DNA from: Ruegeria lacuscaerulensis
GTDB lineage: Bacteria; Pseudomonadota; Alphaproteobacteria; Rhodobacterales; Rhodobacteraceae
Assembly: GCF_013031245.1 (NCBI RefSeq)
Contig: NZ_WPZL01000007.1
Coordinates: 62,001-126,000 of the forward strand
DNA: 64,000 bases
Reading direction: 5' to 3'
How positions within the stretch are numbered: the stretch's first letter is position 1; the number at the start of each line of letters is the position of its first letter. Of this stretch, positions 17,650 to 26,272 are shown one piece after another. The notes beneath the pieces were generated by a model that had not been told where the DNA came from, searched no databases, and was given only the letters and a program-made list of their open reading frames with translations. The translations under genes and the position numbers were made by a program.

Positions 17650-18720
17650 ATGACCTTGTTCCGCGTTCTTTGCCTTTTTGTATTCGCCATCTGCCTGACG
17701 TCAGCACCTGCCGGAAAGGCTGTGGCGCAGAACGTTCTAGACGGACGGATGCATGCCTTGGCCGGTACGCCAGAGAACCCTCTGGACGTGGGTATCGGTA
17801 TCAAGATCGACCAGATCACCAGCGTCGATCAGAAGGCTGAGAACTATGGTGCTGTTGTTGTGTTGCGCGTTGAATGGACCGACCCGTTGCTGGCCTTTGA
17901 CGCCAAGGAACTGGGGCGCGAGATCCGGGTCTTCAACCCTCCGGCACTGGCGGACCATGCGGCTGAAGTCGGGGCTGTGGTGCCGGCTTTTGTCATTCAC
18001 AACCAGCAGTCCAACAAGTGGATACACGAATCCGCAGCCTCTCTTCGACAAGACGGAAGCGTCGTCTATGTCGAGAAATCTTCGCTGACATTACAGGCGC
18101 CGCATTTCGATTTTCGGAAATACCCGTTCGATACGCAGGAATTCCATTTTGACGTCGCGTCGATCTTTCCGACCGAATACGTGTCCTACTATCCGTTAGA
18201 GGAATTCTCTGGCCTCGGCGACCTGCTGGGCGAAGAAGAATGGATTTTGGACAATGCGCGGGTAGAGGCTTCTAAGGTCATCGGAATATCCGGCCGGGAA
18301 AGCGATCAGGTTGCGCTGATTTTTGAAGGCAACCGGCACCTGACTTACTATGTCATTCGGGTGTTCCTGCCGATGCTGGTTCTGATCACCGTTGGCTGGG
18401 CGCTGTTTTTCCTCGATGAATACCGCAGACGGATTGAGATTGCTGGTGGCAATCTACTGGTTTTCGTGGCTTTCAACTGGGCCATATCCGCAGACTTGCC
18501 GAAACTGGGTTATTTGACGTTTCTGGATTTCGTTCTTCAGTGCATGTTCCTGATGACCGGGGCTCTGATCGTGTTCAACGTCGCCCTGCGCAAACTGAAA
18601 GTTGCGGGGCGAGAGGAAGGTGCCAGAAAACTGGACAATTATGCGATCAAGTGGATCTACCCTCTGGGCTATGCGGCAATCGTTGGCTACGCGATATTTG
18701 CCTACCTTCTGGTGCCTTAG
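17650..18720 (+). CDS. Pentameric ligand-gated ion channel (Cys-loop receptor superfamily) homologue
   Basis: A 356-residue protein with a signal peptide (first about 27 residues), an extracellular beta-sandwich domain and four C-terminal membrane helices (about 233-255, 264-281, 290-313, 333-354). The conserved loop FRKYPFDTQEFHFDV (YPFD at 158-161) matches the Cys-loop region; as in bacterial members the disulfide cysteines are absent. The pore helix segment AFNWAISADLPKLGYLTFLD closely parallels the GLIC pattern (AFN, then LPK, then Y-x-T). Bacterial relatives are gated by protons (GLIC) or primary amines (ELIC). ATG 17650 opens the signal peptide; TTG 17644 is an alternative. Position between a binding protein and its permeases is unusual. 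Confidence 0.88.
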   Translation: MTLFRVLCLFVFAICLTSAPAGKAVAQNVLDGRMHALAGTPENPLDVGIGIKIDQITSVDQKAENYGAVVVLRVEWTDPLLAFDAKELGREIRVFNPPALADHAAEVGAVVPAFVIHNQQSNKWIHESAASLRQDGSVVYVEKSSLTLQAPHFDFRKYPFDTQEFHFDVASIFPTEYVSYYPLEEFSGLGDLLGEEEWILDNARVEASKVIGISGRESDQVALIFEGNRHLTYYVIRVFLPMLVLITVGWALFFLDEYRRRIEIAGGNLLVFVAFNWAISADLPKLGYLTFLDFVLQCMFLMTGALIVFNVALRKLKVAGREEGARKLDNYAIKWIYPLGYAAIVGYAIFAYLLVP

Positions 18721-18760
18721 GTGCTGGACCCGTGCGACATGCGCCCCTAACGTTGCCGCA

Positions 18761-19708
18761 ATGCTTCGCTATGCTCTAAAACGCCTGATTTCACTTTTGG
18801 TCAGCCTCGCGGTCGCCTCGGCGGTCATCTTTGCGGTGATCGAAGTTGCACCGGGTGATCCTGCATCGTTCATGCTGGGCGTGAATGCGCAAGAGGATAC
18901 GCTGGCTGCGCTACGGGCCGAGCTTGGTTTGGACGTCTCCAAAGTGCAGCGGTACTTCGACTGGGTCGGGGGTATGCTGGCCGGGGATTTCGGCACCTCT
19001 TACACCTATCGCACGCCGGTGTCGCAGATGATCTCGGACCGGCTATGGGTGTCGCTGCCATTGGCGCTATATGCGCTGACCCTGTCCACCCTGATCGCCT
19101 TTCCCGCCGGGATTTATGCGGCTGCGCGCAGAGGCAAGGCGGGTGACCTGACGGTGATGGGGGCCACACAACTGGGCATCGCGGTGCCCAATTTCTGGTT
19201 CGCCATGATGCTGGTGCTGGTTTTCGCCATCAATCTGCGCTGGTTCAACGCCGGCGGGTTTGCGGGTTGGGACAAAGGGTTCTGGACCGGACTGCATTCG
19301 CTGACCCTTCCCGCAATTGCGCTGGCCTTGCCGCAGGCGGCCATACTGGCGCGGGTCATGCGGTCGTCTCTGCTGGATATTCTGGGCGAGGATTTCATGC
19401 GCACTGCCCGCGCCAAGGGGCTGTCGCGCCGTCAGGCGCTGTGGCGGCACGGGGTGCGCAACGCGCTTATCCCGGTGCTGACCATCATTGGGCTGCAGTT
19501 TTCCTTCCTGCTGGCCGGGTCGATCATCATCGAACAGGTCTTCTACCTGCCTGGCCTCGGGCGGCTGGTGTTCCAGGCTATATCGGCCCGTGATCTGATC
19601 GTGGTTGAGTCGGTGGTCATGCTGTTGGTCTTCGCGGTGATCACCGTGAATTTCCTCGTTGATCTGGCCTACGCCGCCGTTGACCCAAGGCTGAGGAGCC
19701 GGACATGA
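18761..19708 (+). CDS. Peptide-type ABC transporter permease (DppB-like)
   Basis: A 315-residue inner-membrane permease starting MLRYALKRLISLLVSL, typical of the DppB/OppB family. It has about six hydrophobic segments, the periplasmic block GLDVSKVQRYFDWVGGMLAGDFG, and the cytoplasmic EAA loop MRTARAKGLSRRQALWRHGVRNALIP that docks on the ATPase. The ATG at 18761 gives the family start; the frame is open far upstream through the channel gene but without homology. The stop overlaps the next permease start by 4 bases. Confidence 0.93.
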   Translation: MLRYALKRLISLLVSLAVASAVIFAVIEVAPGDPASFMLGVNAQEDTLAALRAELGLDVSKVQRYFDWVGGMLAGDFGTSYTYRTPVSQMISDRLWVSLPLALYALTLSTLIAFPAGIYAAARRGKAGDLTVMGATQLGIAVPNFWFAMMLVLVFAINLRWFNAGGFAGWDKGFWTGLHSLTLPAIALALPQAAILARVMRSSLLDILGEDFMRTARAKGLSRRQALWRHGVRNALIPVLTIIGLQFSFLLAGSIIIEQVFYLPGLGRLVFQAISARDLIVVESVVMLLVFAVITVNFLVDLAYAAVDPRLRSRT

Positions 19709-20520
19709 GCCGGAACCTGATCCTTGGCGCGGTTTTGTCTTCGCTGGTTCTTTTGGCAGCGCTGATCTCATTCGTCTGGACGCCCTACGATTACGCTGCG
19801 TTGAACATCCCGGACAAACTGCAATCACCCAACACGCAACATTGGTTTGGCACGGATCATTTCGGACGGGACATGTTCTCGATGATCATGGTGGGCGCGC
19901 GGACGTCCATAGCCGTGGCGCTGGTGGCTGTGGGCATTGGCATGGCGCTGGGTGTACCGCTGGGCCTGACGGCGGCGGCGCGCAAGGGCTCGTGGCTGGA
20001 CGAAGTCATAATGCGCGGCAACGATCTGGTATTTGCCTTCCCCTCGCTTGTCATCGCCATCCTGATCACCGCCGTTTTCGGCGCCGGGGCCATCAACGCG
20101 ATCATCGCCATCGGTATCTTCAACATCCCCGTCTTCGCCCGCATCACCCGCGGCGCGGCGCTGTCTTTGTGGGAGCGGGAATTCATCCTCGCCGCCCGTG
20201 TCTCGGGTAAGGGTGCGGCGCGGATCTCGGCCGAGCACATCCTGCCCAATGTCGCCAATTTACTGATTGTGCAGGGGACCATTCAGTTCAGCCTGGGCAT
20301 TCTGGCCGAGGCTGGTTTGTCTTACGTTGGTCTAGGCGCACAGCCACCCACGCCTAGCTGGGGCCGGATGTTGGCGGATGCGCAGACAATGGTCAGTTTT
20401 GCCCCGCATTTGGCTCTGATTCCGGGGTTGGCGATCATCGTCACGGTGTTGGGGCTGAACCTGCTGGGCGACGGGCTGCGCGATTGGCTGGATCCTCGAA
20501 TCCGGGTGGCGCGCGCATGA
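19705..20520 (+). CDS. Peptide-type ABC transporter permease (DppC-like)
   Basis: A 271-residue permease forming the heterodimer partner of the DppB-like protein. The N-terminal block SPNTQHWFGTDHFGRDMFSM is diagnostic of the DppC/OppC family, and the EAA loop is at REFILAARVSGKGAARISAEHILPN. The C-terminus NLLGDGLRDWLDPRIRVAR is also standard. The start (ATGA at 19705-19708) and stop (20517-20520) both overlap neighbouring genes, indicating coupled translation. Confidence 0.94.
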   Translation: MSRNLILGAVLSSLVLLAALISFVWTPYDYAALNIPDKLQSPNTQHWFGTDHFGRDMFSMIMVGARTSIAVALVAVGIGMALGVPLGLTAAARKGSWLDEVIMRGNDLVFAFPSLVIAILITAVFGAGAINAIIAIGIFNIPVFARITRGAALSLWEREFILAARVSGKGAARISAEHILPNVANLLIVQGTIQFSLGILAEAGLSYVGLGAQPPTPSWGRMLADAQTMVSFAPHLALIPGLAIIVTVLGLNLLGDGLRDWLDPRIRVARA

Positions 20521-22115
20521 ACCTGTTGCAAATCGACGACCTCTCGCTGTCAATCCACGGTTCGGACATCCTGAAACAGATCAGCCTGTCCATTGAGCCC
20601 GGTGAGATTGTGGCCGTAACGGGCGAAAGCGGATCAGGTAAGTCGATGACCGCGCTGGCCGTTATGCAGTTGCTGCCGCACGGGGCCGTGGCTGAAGGCA
20701 CAATCCGGTTGGAGGGGCAGGACCTTCTGAACCGCCCCGAGGATGAAATGTGTGCCCTGCGCGGCGCGTCGATTGGTATGGTGTTTCAGGAGCCAATGAC
20801 CGCTCTAAACCCTGTCAAAACCGTAGGCGATCAGGTGATGGAGACGATCCTGGTCCACAAGGCCATGCCACGCGCGCAAGCCCGGGAACGCGCGCAAGAG
20901 GTACTGAGACGCGTTGGTCTGCCCGCCGACCGCTTTCCGCTGTCGCGCTTTCCGCATGAGCTGTCCGGCGGTCAGCGTCAGCGGGTGGTGATCGCTATGG
21001 CCATCGCGCTGCGGCCCAAATTACTAATCGCGGATGAGCCGACAACGGCGTTGGACGTCACCACGCAGGCGCAGATTCTTGACCTGCTCAAGGGGCTTGT
21101 CCGTGAATTTGGCATGGGGCTGCTGATGATCACCCATGATCTGGCAGTGGTGGCGGACATGGCCGACCAGATCGTGGTGATGCGCCATGGCGAAGTGGTT
21201 GAGAGTGGTGCAACCAACCATCTGCTGCGAAACATGCAGCACCCCTATACGCGTATGCTGTTCGAAGCGTCGGGCCATCAGGTGACGTTGCCCGCCTCCG
21301 TGAAACCGCATCCGTTGCTTGAGGTGACCAATGTGGTCCGCGATTACCGCCAGCCCCGAAAACGCCTGTTTGAGGCACCAGGTCATTATCGCGCCGTGAA
21401 CAATGTCAGTTTTACCCTCAATCGGGGTGAACGACTGGGATTGGTGGGTGAGTCCGGTTGCGGAAAATCGACCCTAACTAGGGCTATTTTGGGGCTTGAG
21501 GATGTGCAGGGGGGCGATATCCGTCTGGACGGCCAACCTGTTTTCTCGGGGCACTCGCCCGATCTGGCCGTGCGCCGCAAAATGCAGGTGGTGTTTCAGG
21601 ATCCCTATGGCAGCTTCAATCCCCGCCACCGGGTTGCGCGCCTGATCACCGAACCGTTCCACCTGCTGGAAACCCCACCCACCGGGTCGGGCCGTCAGGA
21701 CCGGATTGCCGAGATGCTGAGTGCCGTTGGCCTGAGCCCCGATGATGCGGGTAAATACATCCACGAATTCTCGGGTGGGCAGCGACAGCGGATCGCCATT
21801 GCCCGTGCCCTGATCATTCGCCCGGAACTGATCTTGTTCGATGAGGCCGTCTCGGCGCTTGATGTGTCGGTCCGGGCGCAGATTCTGGACCTGTTGGCCG
21901 AGCTTTGCGCCGCCTATGATTTGACCTATCTGTTCATCAGCCACGATCTGAGCGTTGTGCGCACGATCACCGACAGGGTGATGGTGATGCAGGCCGGTCA
22001 AATCGTCGAGCAGGGCGCAACCGAGCAGGTCTTTTCCGAGCCGCGGCACCCCTATACCCGAACCCTGATCGAAGCGGCCCCGACCCTGCCGGATATCGGT
22101 GAGAATGTAGCATGA
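20517..22115 (+). CDS. Fused peptide-type ABC transporter ATPase (DppD-DppF in one chain)
   Basis: A 532-residue protein with two complete nucleotide-binding domains. Domain 1 has Walker A GESGSGKS (36-43), signature LSGGQRQRV and Walker B IADEPTTALD. Domain 2 has Walker A GESGCGKS (311-318), signature FSGGQRQRI and Walker B LILFDEAVSALD. Each domain ends with the HPYTR motif typical of oligopeptide/nickel ATPases. The fusion supplies both ATPase halves from one gene. In domain 2 the residue after the Walker B Asp-Glu is Ala-Val instead of the usual Pro-Val/Thr. Start at 20517 overlaps the DppC-like stop. Confidence 0.94.
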   Translation: MNLLQIDDLSLSIHGSDILKQISLSIEPGEIVAVTGESGSGKSMTALAVMQLLPHGAVAEGTIRLEGQDLLNRPEDEMCALRGASIGMVFQEPMTALNPVKTVGDQVMETILVHKAMPRAQARERAQEVLRRVGLPADRFPLSRFPHELSGGQRQRVVIAMAIALRPKLLIADEPTTALDVTTQAQILDLLKGLVREFGMGLLMITHDLAVVADMADQIVVMRHGEVVESGATNHLLRNMQHPYTRMLFEASGHQVTLPASVKPHPLLEVTNVVRDYRQPRKRLFEAPGHYRAVNNVSFTLNRGERLGLVGESGCGKSTLTRAILGLEDVQGGDIRLDGQPVFSGHSPDLAVRRKMQVVFQDPYGSFNPRHRVARLITEPFHLLETPPTGSGRQDRIAEMLSAVGLSPDDAGKYIHEFSGGQRQRIAIARALIIRPELILFDEAVSALDVSVRAQILDLLAELCAAYDLTYLFISHDLSVVRTITDRVMVMQAGQIVEQGATEQVFSEPRHPYTRTLIEAAPTLPDIGENVA

Positions 22116-22148
22116 ATCACCCTAATTAGAGACTAAACGGAGGCTCAC

Positions 22149-23600
22149 ATGTCCAACCCTCTTTGGTTCGATTCAAGTTTGTGTCTGATCGGTGGCGCAT
22201 GGGTCAGCCCAGTGTCACAGGCGACATTGCCGCTGATTGACCCCTCGGACGGGTCGGAAATATGCGTGATTGCGCGCGGAACAGCAGGGGATATCGACGC
22301 CGCAGTACAGGCGGCCCGGTCCGCGTTGGACGGGGACTGGGGGCGCAAGACCGCGCTGGAACGCGGTCGTATCCTGACTCGGCTGGGTCAGTTGGTGCTG
22401 GAACGCGTGGATGATCTGGCGCGGCTCGAGGCGATGGATGTGGGTAAACCGCTGACGCAGGCGCGGGCGGATGCCGTCGCGCTGGCGCGGTACTGCGAGT
22501 TTTACGGCGGTGCGGCGGACAAGGTGATGGGAGAGACCATTCCCTATCTGGACGGCTACACTGTCTATACCCTGCGCGAACCGCATGGCGTAACGGGCCA
22601 TATCGTGCCGTGGAATTACCCGATGCAGATCATCGGCCGGTCGGTTGGTGCGGCGCTGGCGATGGGCAATGCCTGCGTGCTGAAACCGGCGGAAGAGGCC
22701 TGTCTGACCGCGCTCGCCTTTGCCCATCTGGCACAACAGGCTGGTTTGCCGGCCGGGGCGCTGAACGTTGTGACTGGGCTGGGGGCCGAGGCCGGGGCCG
22801 CCCTGTCCGGGCATCCGGGCGTGAACCATATCTCGTTCACCGGGTCGGTCGCCACAGGCGCGCTGGTGCAGCAGGCGGCTGGGCGCAATGTGGTGCCGGT
22901 GACGCTGGAACTGGGCGGAAAGTCTCCGCAACTGGTTTTTGATGATGCCGATCTGGACGCCGCCCTGCCGTTTCTGGTGAATGCAGGCATTCAGAACGCC
23001 GGTCAGACCTGTTCGGCCTCATCCCGCATTCTGGTGCAGCGCGGTGTATATGAGCAGGTCAAAACGCGGATGGCAGCGGCCTATGCCGACCTTACGGTTG
23101 GTCCCGCGCAAGAGGATTTGCTGGTTGGACCCCTGATTTCGGCCCGACAAAAGGATATTGTGTCCGGGTTTCTTGCGAAAGGTGCCGATCTCAATATCGC
23201 GGGGCAAGGGCGCATCGTCGATCACGCACCGGCTGACGGCGCCTATGTTCAGCCGACCCTGTTCGCCGACGTCTCGCCCGATCACGTTCTAGCAAAAGAC
23301 GAGATTTTCGGACCGGTTCAGGTTCTGATCCCCTTCGACACCGAGGATGAGGCGGTACAGATCGCCAATGACACCGAGTATGGTCTGGTCGCCAGCATCT
23401 GGACTCGCGATGGGGCCCGGCAGATGCGACTGGCGAAACGGTTGCGCTCCGGTCAGGTGTTCATCAACAATTACGGCGCGGGCGGTGGCGTGGAACTGCC
23501 CTTTGGAGGGGTTGGAAAATCCGGTCATGGTCGCGAAAAGGGATTCGAGGCGCTGTATGGGTTTTCACAGGTGAAAACTGTCGCAGCCCACCATGGTTAG
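22149..23600 (+). CDS. NAD(P)-dependent aldehyde dehydrogenase
   Basis: A 483-residue ALDH superfamily enzyme. It has HIVPWNYPMQ (cofactor site), FTGSVATG, the general-base Glu254 in LELGGKSP, the nucleophile Cys288 in NAGQTCSASSR, and EIFGPVQ plus the C-terminal PFGGVGKSGHGREKG. It most resembles betaine/gamma-aminobutyraldehyde-type enzymes, but the substrate is not decided by these motifs. It begins 33 bases after the fused ATPase and probably belongs to the transporter operon, which suggests that the imported compound is an amine or alcohol converted to an aldehyde. It converges with pncB, 3 bases away. Confidence 0.9.
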   Translation: MSNPLWFDSSLCLIGGAWVSPVSQATLPLIDPSDGSEICVIARGTAGDIDAAVQAARSALDGDWGRKTALERGRILTRLGQLVLERVDDLARLEAMDVGKPLTQARADAVALARYCEFYGGAADKVMGETIPYLDGYTVYTLREPHGVTGHIVPWNYPMQIIGRSVGAALAMGNACVLKPAEEACLTALAFAHLAQQAGLPAGALNVVTGLGAEAGAALSGHPGVNHISFTGSVATGALVQQAAGRNVVPVTLELGGKSPQLVFDDADLDAALPFLVNAGIQNAGQTCSASSRILVQRGVYEQVKTRMAAAYADLTVGPAQEDLLVGPLISARQKDIVSGFLAKGADLNIAGQGRIVDHAPADGAYVQPTLFADVSPDHVLAKDEIFGPVQVLIPFDTEDEAVQIANDTEYGLVASIWTRDGARQMRLAKRLRSGQVFINNYGAGGGVELPFGGVGKSGHGREKGFEALYGFSQVKTVAAHHG

Positions 23601-23603
23601 AGC

Positions 23604-24896
23604 CTACACAATCACCTTGATCGCCTCTTGCGCGCCGACGCCAAAGACACGTTTGTAGCGCTCGATCTCGTCCTTTGGTCCCATCGCCTTTTCCGGGTTG
23701 TCCGACAGTTTCACGGTTGGGCGGCCATTGGCCGATACCGCCTTGCAGACCAGCGAGAACGGCGCCAGCGCGTCATTCGGGACAAGACCGCGAAAATCAT
23801 TGGTCAACAGCGTTCCCCAGCCGAAGGACACATTGGTCCGGTCAGAATACTGGCTGTGAAGCTCACGGATTTTGTCGACATCCAAGCCGTCCGAGAAGAT
23901 TACGCGTTTCTCGGTCGGGTCCTCGCCACGCGACTCCCACCATTTGATGGCCGTTTCAGCCCCGGTCGCCGGGTCGCCGCTGTCGACGCGAATACCCGTC
24001 CACCCGGCCAGCCAATCCGGGGCGTTGTCCAGAAACCCCTGCGTGCCGTATGTATCGGGAAGGATGATGCGCAGATTGCCGTCATGTTCATCGTGCCAGT
24101 CGCTCAGCACGTCATAAGGGGCCTGTGCCAGATCCTCATCCGTATCGGCCAGCGCAGAATAGACCATGGGCAATTCATGGGCGTTGGTGCCGATGGCTTC
24201 GACCTCGCGCCGCATGGCGATCAGGCAGTTCGAGGTGCCGGTAAACGCCGGGCCCAACCCCTCGATCATGGCCTGTACGCACCAGTCCTGCCACAAAAAG
24301 GAATGCCGCCGCCGCGTGCCGAAATCCGCGATACCAAGCCCGTCTATGTCGCGCAGTTGCTCTATCTTTTCCCAAACGCGGGTCATGGCACGGGCATAAA
24401 GAACCTGTAATTCGAACCGGCGCATGCCATTCAGAACCGCCCGCGAGCGCAGTTCCATCAACACGGCCAGCGCCGGGATTTCCCACAGCATGACCTCGTG
24501 CCATTTGCCTTCGAAAGTCAGTTCGTATTGATCGCCGTTGCGTTCTAGGTGATAGGGCGGCAGTCGCAGGTTTTCGAACCACTCCATGAAATCCGAACGG
24601 AACATTTGCCGTTTGCCATAGAACATATTGCCCCGCAGCCAGGTGCTTTCACCCCGGCTGAGGCTGAGCGATCGTATATGATCCAGATGTTCGCGCAGCT
24701 CGCCTTCGTCAATCAAATCAGCCAGTGGAATGTGATTCGAACGGTTGATCAGTGAAAAAACCACGTCCGTTTGGGGCTTATTTCGAAACACTGACTGGCA
24801 CATCAGCAGTTTGTAGAAGTCTGTGTCGATCAAAGACCGGACAATCGGGTCAATCTTCCATTTATGATTGTACACGCGTGTCGCAATATCGACCAT
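23604..24896 (-). CDS. pncB: Nicotinate phosphoribosyltransferase
   Basis: A 430-residue enzyme converting nicotinate and PRPP to nicotinate mononucleotide, the committed step of NAD salvage (Preiss-Handler route). Landmarks are SLIDTDFYKLLMCQSVF, the DFGTRRRHSFLWQDW block containing the His that is phosphorylated in this family, TSNCLIAMR, and the PRPP-site region GIRVDSGDP with IFSDGLDVDK. The start at 24896 is a clear ATG. Nicotinamidase (pncA) is encoded 0.7 kb away, pointing to a local salvage cluster. The upstream 165-base gap is divergent with the next gene. Confidence 0.95.
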   Translation of the reverse strand: MVDIATRVYNHKWKIDPIVRSLIDTDFYKLLMCQSVFRNKPQTDVVFSLINRSNHIPLADLIDEGELREHLDHIRSLSLSRGESTWLRGNMFYGKRQMFRSDFMEWFENLRLPPYHLERNGDQYELTFEGKWHEVMLWEIPALAVLMELRSRAVLNGMRRFELQVLYARAMTRVWEKIEQLRDIDGLGIADFGTRRRHSFLWQDWCVQAMIEGLGPAFTGTSNCLIAMRREVEAIGTNAHELPMVYSALADTDEDLAQAPYDVLSDWHDEHDGNLRIILPDTYGTQGFLDNAPDWLAGWTGIRVDSGDPATGAETAIKWWESRGEDPTEKRVIFSDGLDVDKIRELHSQYSDRTNVSFGWGTLLTNDFRGLVPNDALAPFSLVCKAVSANGRPTVKLSDNPEKAMGPKDEIERYKRVFGVGAQEAIKVIV

Positions 24897-25061
24897 GGGG
24901 AACTCCTGCGATTTCCGTTGTTAGATCAATAGGTGCGTGGAATGGCAAGAGTCGCTAGAATGAAGACAATGCCAAGGTGAGGCCATAAAGCGAGCATATT
25001 GTGTGATCTTTTCACCGTTTAGTGGAAAGAAGGAGTTGGAAGAACAAGGTTAAGTCAGTGA

Positions 25062-25586
25062 ATGGTTCTCGAGTACGACTTTGATATTGTAACGATTGAG
25101 GCCGGTGAAACCGATCCGAAATCTGCGACGTCCGGGGACAGGACGGTACGTGCTTTGTTCCGCGATGACCGGGCTGTTGAGGCCTTGCGGCAGACCTCCC
25201 CAAAAATTCGCTGGATATTCGAGGATGCCGGGTTTGGTCTGGAACCGATCGATAGCAATGTTGCACACGGGTACTACCGTCCACGGGACGCGGCTGACCG
25301 GGAACGCATCCTGCGCGCGCTGTTTGCCAATATCAGGGACATGGGCGTAAGGGGCGAGATTCCCGGAGAATTCGACCTCTGGCAGTTTCTCGATGATGTA
25401 AAGACAGCCCGCCCCATTGCGGAAGAGGCCCGCGAAGTTTCACCTTCGACACAAATGCCGCAGTACTCTGCCGCGTCCAAGCCGAAAAGGCGCTCGATTC
25501 AAGGGCGTATCGGGCTTGCGCTTGGACTGGCCGTCATTGTTATCGCCATTCTCAGATATCTGGCGGCGGCGGGGTCAACGCCCTAG
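25062..25586 (+). CDS. Unknown protein with a C-terminal membrane anchor, between pncB and pncA
   Basis: A 174-residue protein I do not recognise. Residues 1 to about 120 are soluble and acidic, with conserved-looking aromatic blocks (KIRWIFEDAGFGLEP, GEFDLWQFLDDVK). A linker rich in Ser and Pro follows, then a basic stretch KPKRRSIQGR and a single C-terminal hydrophobic helix (IGLALGLAVIVIAILRYLAA), giving a tail-anchored layout with the soluble part in the cytoplasm. The ribosome site before ATG 25062 is weak. The upstream gap has an imperfect CTTTTCAC/GTGGAAAG hairpin (25008-25029). The stop overlaps the pncA stop by 4 bases, tail to tail. Confidence 0.65.
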   Translation: MVLEYDFDIVTIEAGETDPKSATSGDRTVRALFRDDRAVEALRQTSPKIRWIFEDAGFGLEPIDSNVAHGYYRPRDAADRERILRALFANIRDMGVRGEIPGEFDLWQFLDDVKTARPIAEEAREVSPSTQMPQYSAASKPKRRSIQGRIGLALGLAVIVIAILRYLAAAGSTP

Positions 25587-26176
25587 ATCAGGGTTACGCC
25601 GGCAGCGCGCATAGCCAGTTCAGCCGAGGCCAGAGATTCGTCCAGATCAATGGCCCGACACGCGTCCATCCGAACCGTTACGTCAAATCCAAGACGCGCT
25701 GCGTCAACGGCAGAGAAATGGACGCAAAAATCCGTCGCAAGCCCGACCAGCGTCAATTTCCTGATCCCGCGGGTCTTCAGGTACCCTTCCAGCCCTGTGG
25801 GTGTGGTCTGGTCGTTTTCAAAAAAGGCGGAATAGCTGTCGATTGCACTGCGGAAACCTTTGCGGATGATCAGATCGCCATCTATGCGCAGGCCGGAATG
25901 GAATGCTGCGCCATTGGTTCCCTGCACGCAGTGATCCGGCCACAGCACTTGGGGGCCGTAAGGCATCTCGGTCATGTCATAGGGGCTTTTGCCGGCATGA
26001 GAGCTGGCGAAGGAAGAATGCCCGGCCGGATGCCAATCCTGAGTCAGGATCACGGCGTCGAAATCCTGCATCATTGCGTTGATCGGGTCGACGACCTCGT
26101 CCCCTCCGGGCACGGCCAGCGCGCCGCCGGGGCAGAAATCGTTCTGGACGTCGATTACAAGCAGGGCATGGGTCAT
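25583..26176 (-). CDS. pncA: Nicotinamidase (pyrazinamidase family)
   Basis: A 197-residue cysteine hydrolase that deamidates nicotinamide to nicotinate, feeding PncB. The catalytic triad is visible as Asp9 (LLVIDVQNDFC), Lys106 (LIIRKGFR) and Cys151 (GLATDFCV). The metal site is in TQDWHPAGHSSF (Asp47, His49, His53). AGGAG precedes the ATG in the mRNA. It runs opposite to the preceding unknown gene and is divergent from trhO with a 96-base gap between starts. Confidence 0.96.
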   Translation of the reverse strand: MTHALLVIDVQNDFCPGGALAVPGGDEVVDPINAMMQDFDAVILTQDWHPAGHSSFASSHAGKSPYDMTEMPYGPQVLWPDHCVQGTNGAAFHSGLRIDGDLIIRKGFRSAIDSYSAFFENDQTTPTGLEGYLKTRGIRKLTLVGLATDFCVHFSAVDAARLGFDVTVRMDACRAIDLDESLASAELAMRAAGVTLI

Positions 26177-26272
26177 CGGGGTCTCCTACGCTTGTTTTAT
26201 CGGTACGGGGCAGGGGGGCGGTCGTCAATCCGATCCCTTGCGACTCCGCCACTGCAGGTTTAGATCGCGTGC

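Noticed and set aside
20517..22115. Frameshift or gene fusion error in the double ATPase
   Set aside because: Both nucleotide-binding domains are complete and in one frame; fused DppD-DppF proteins are common in alphaproteobacteria.
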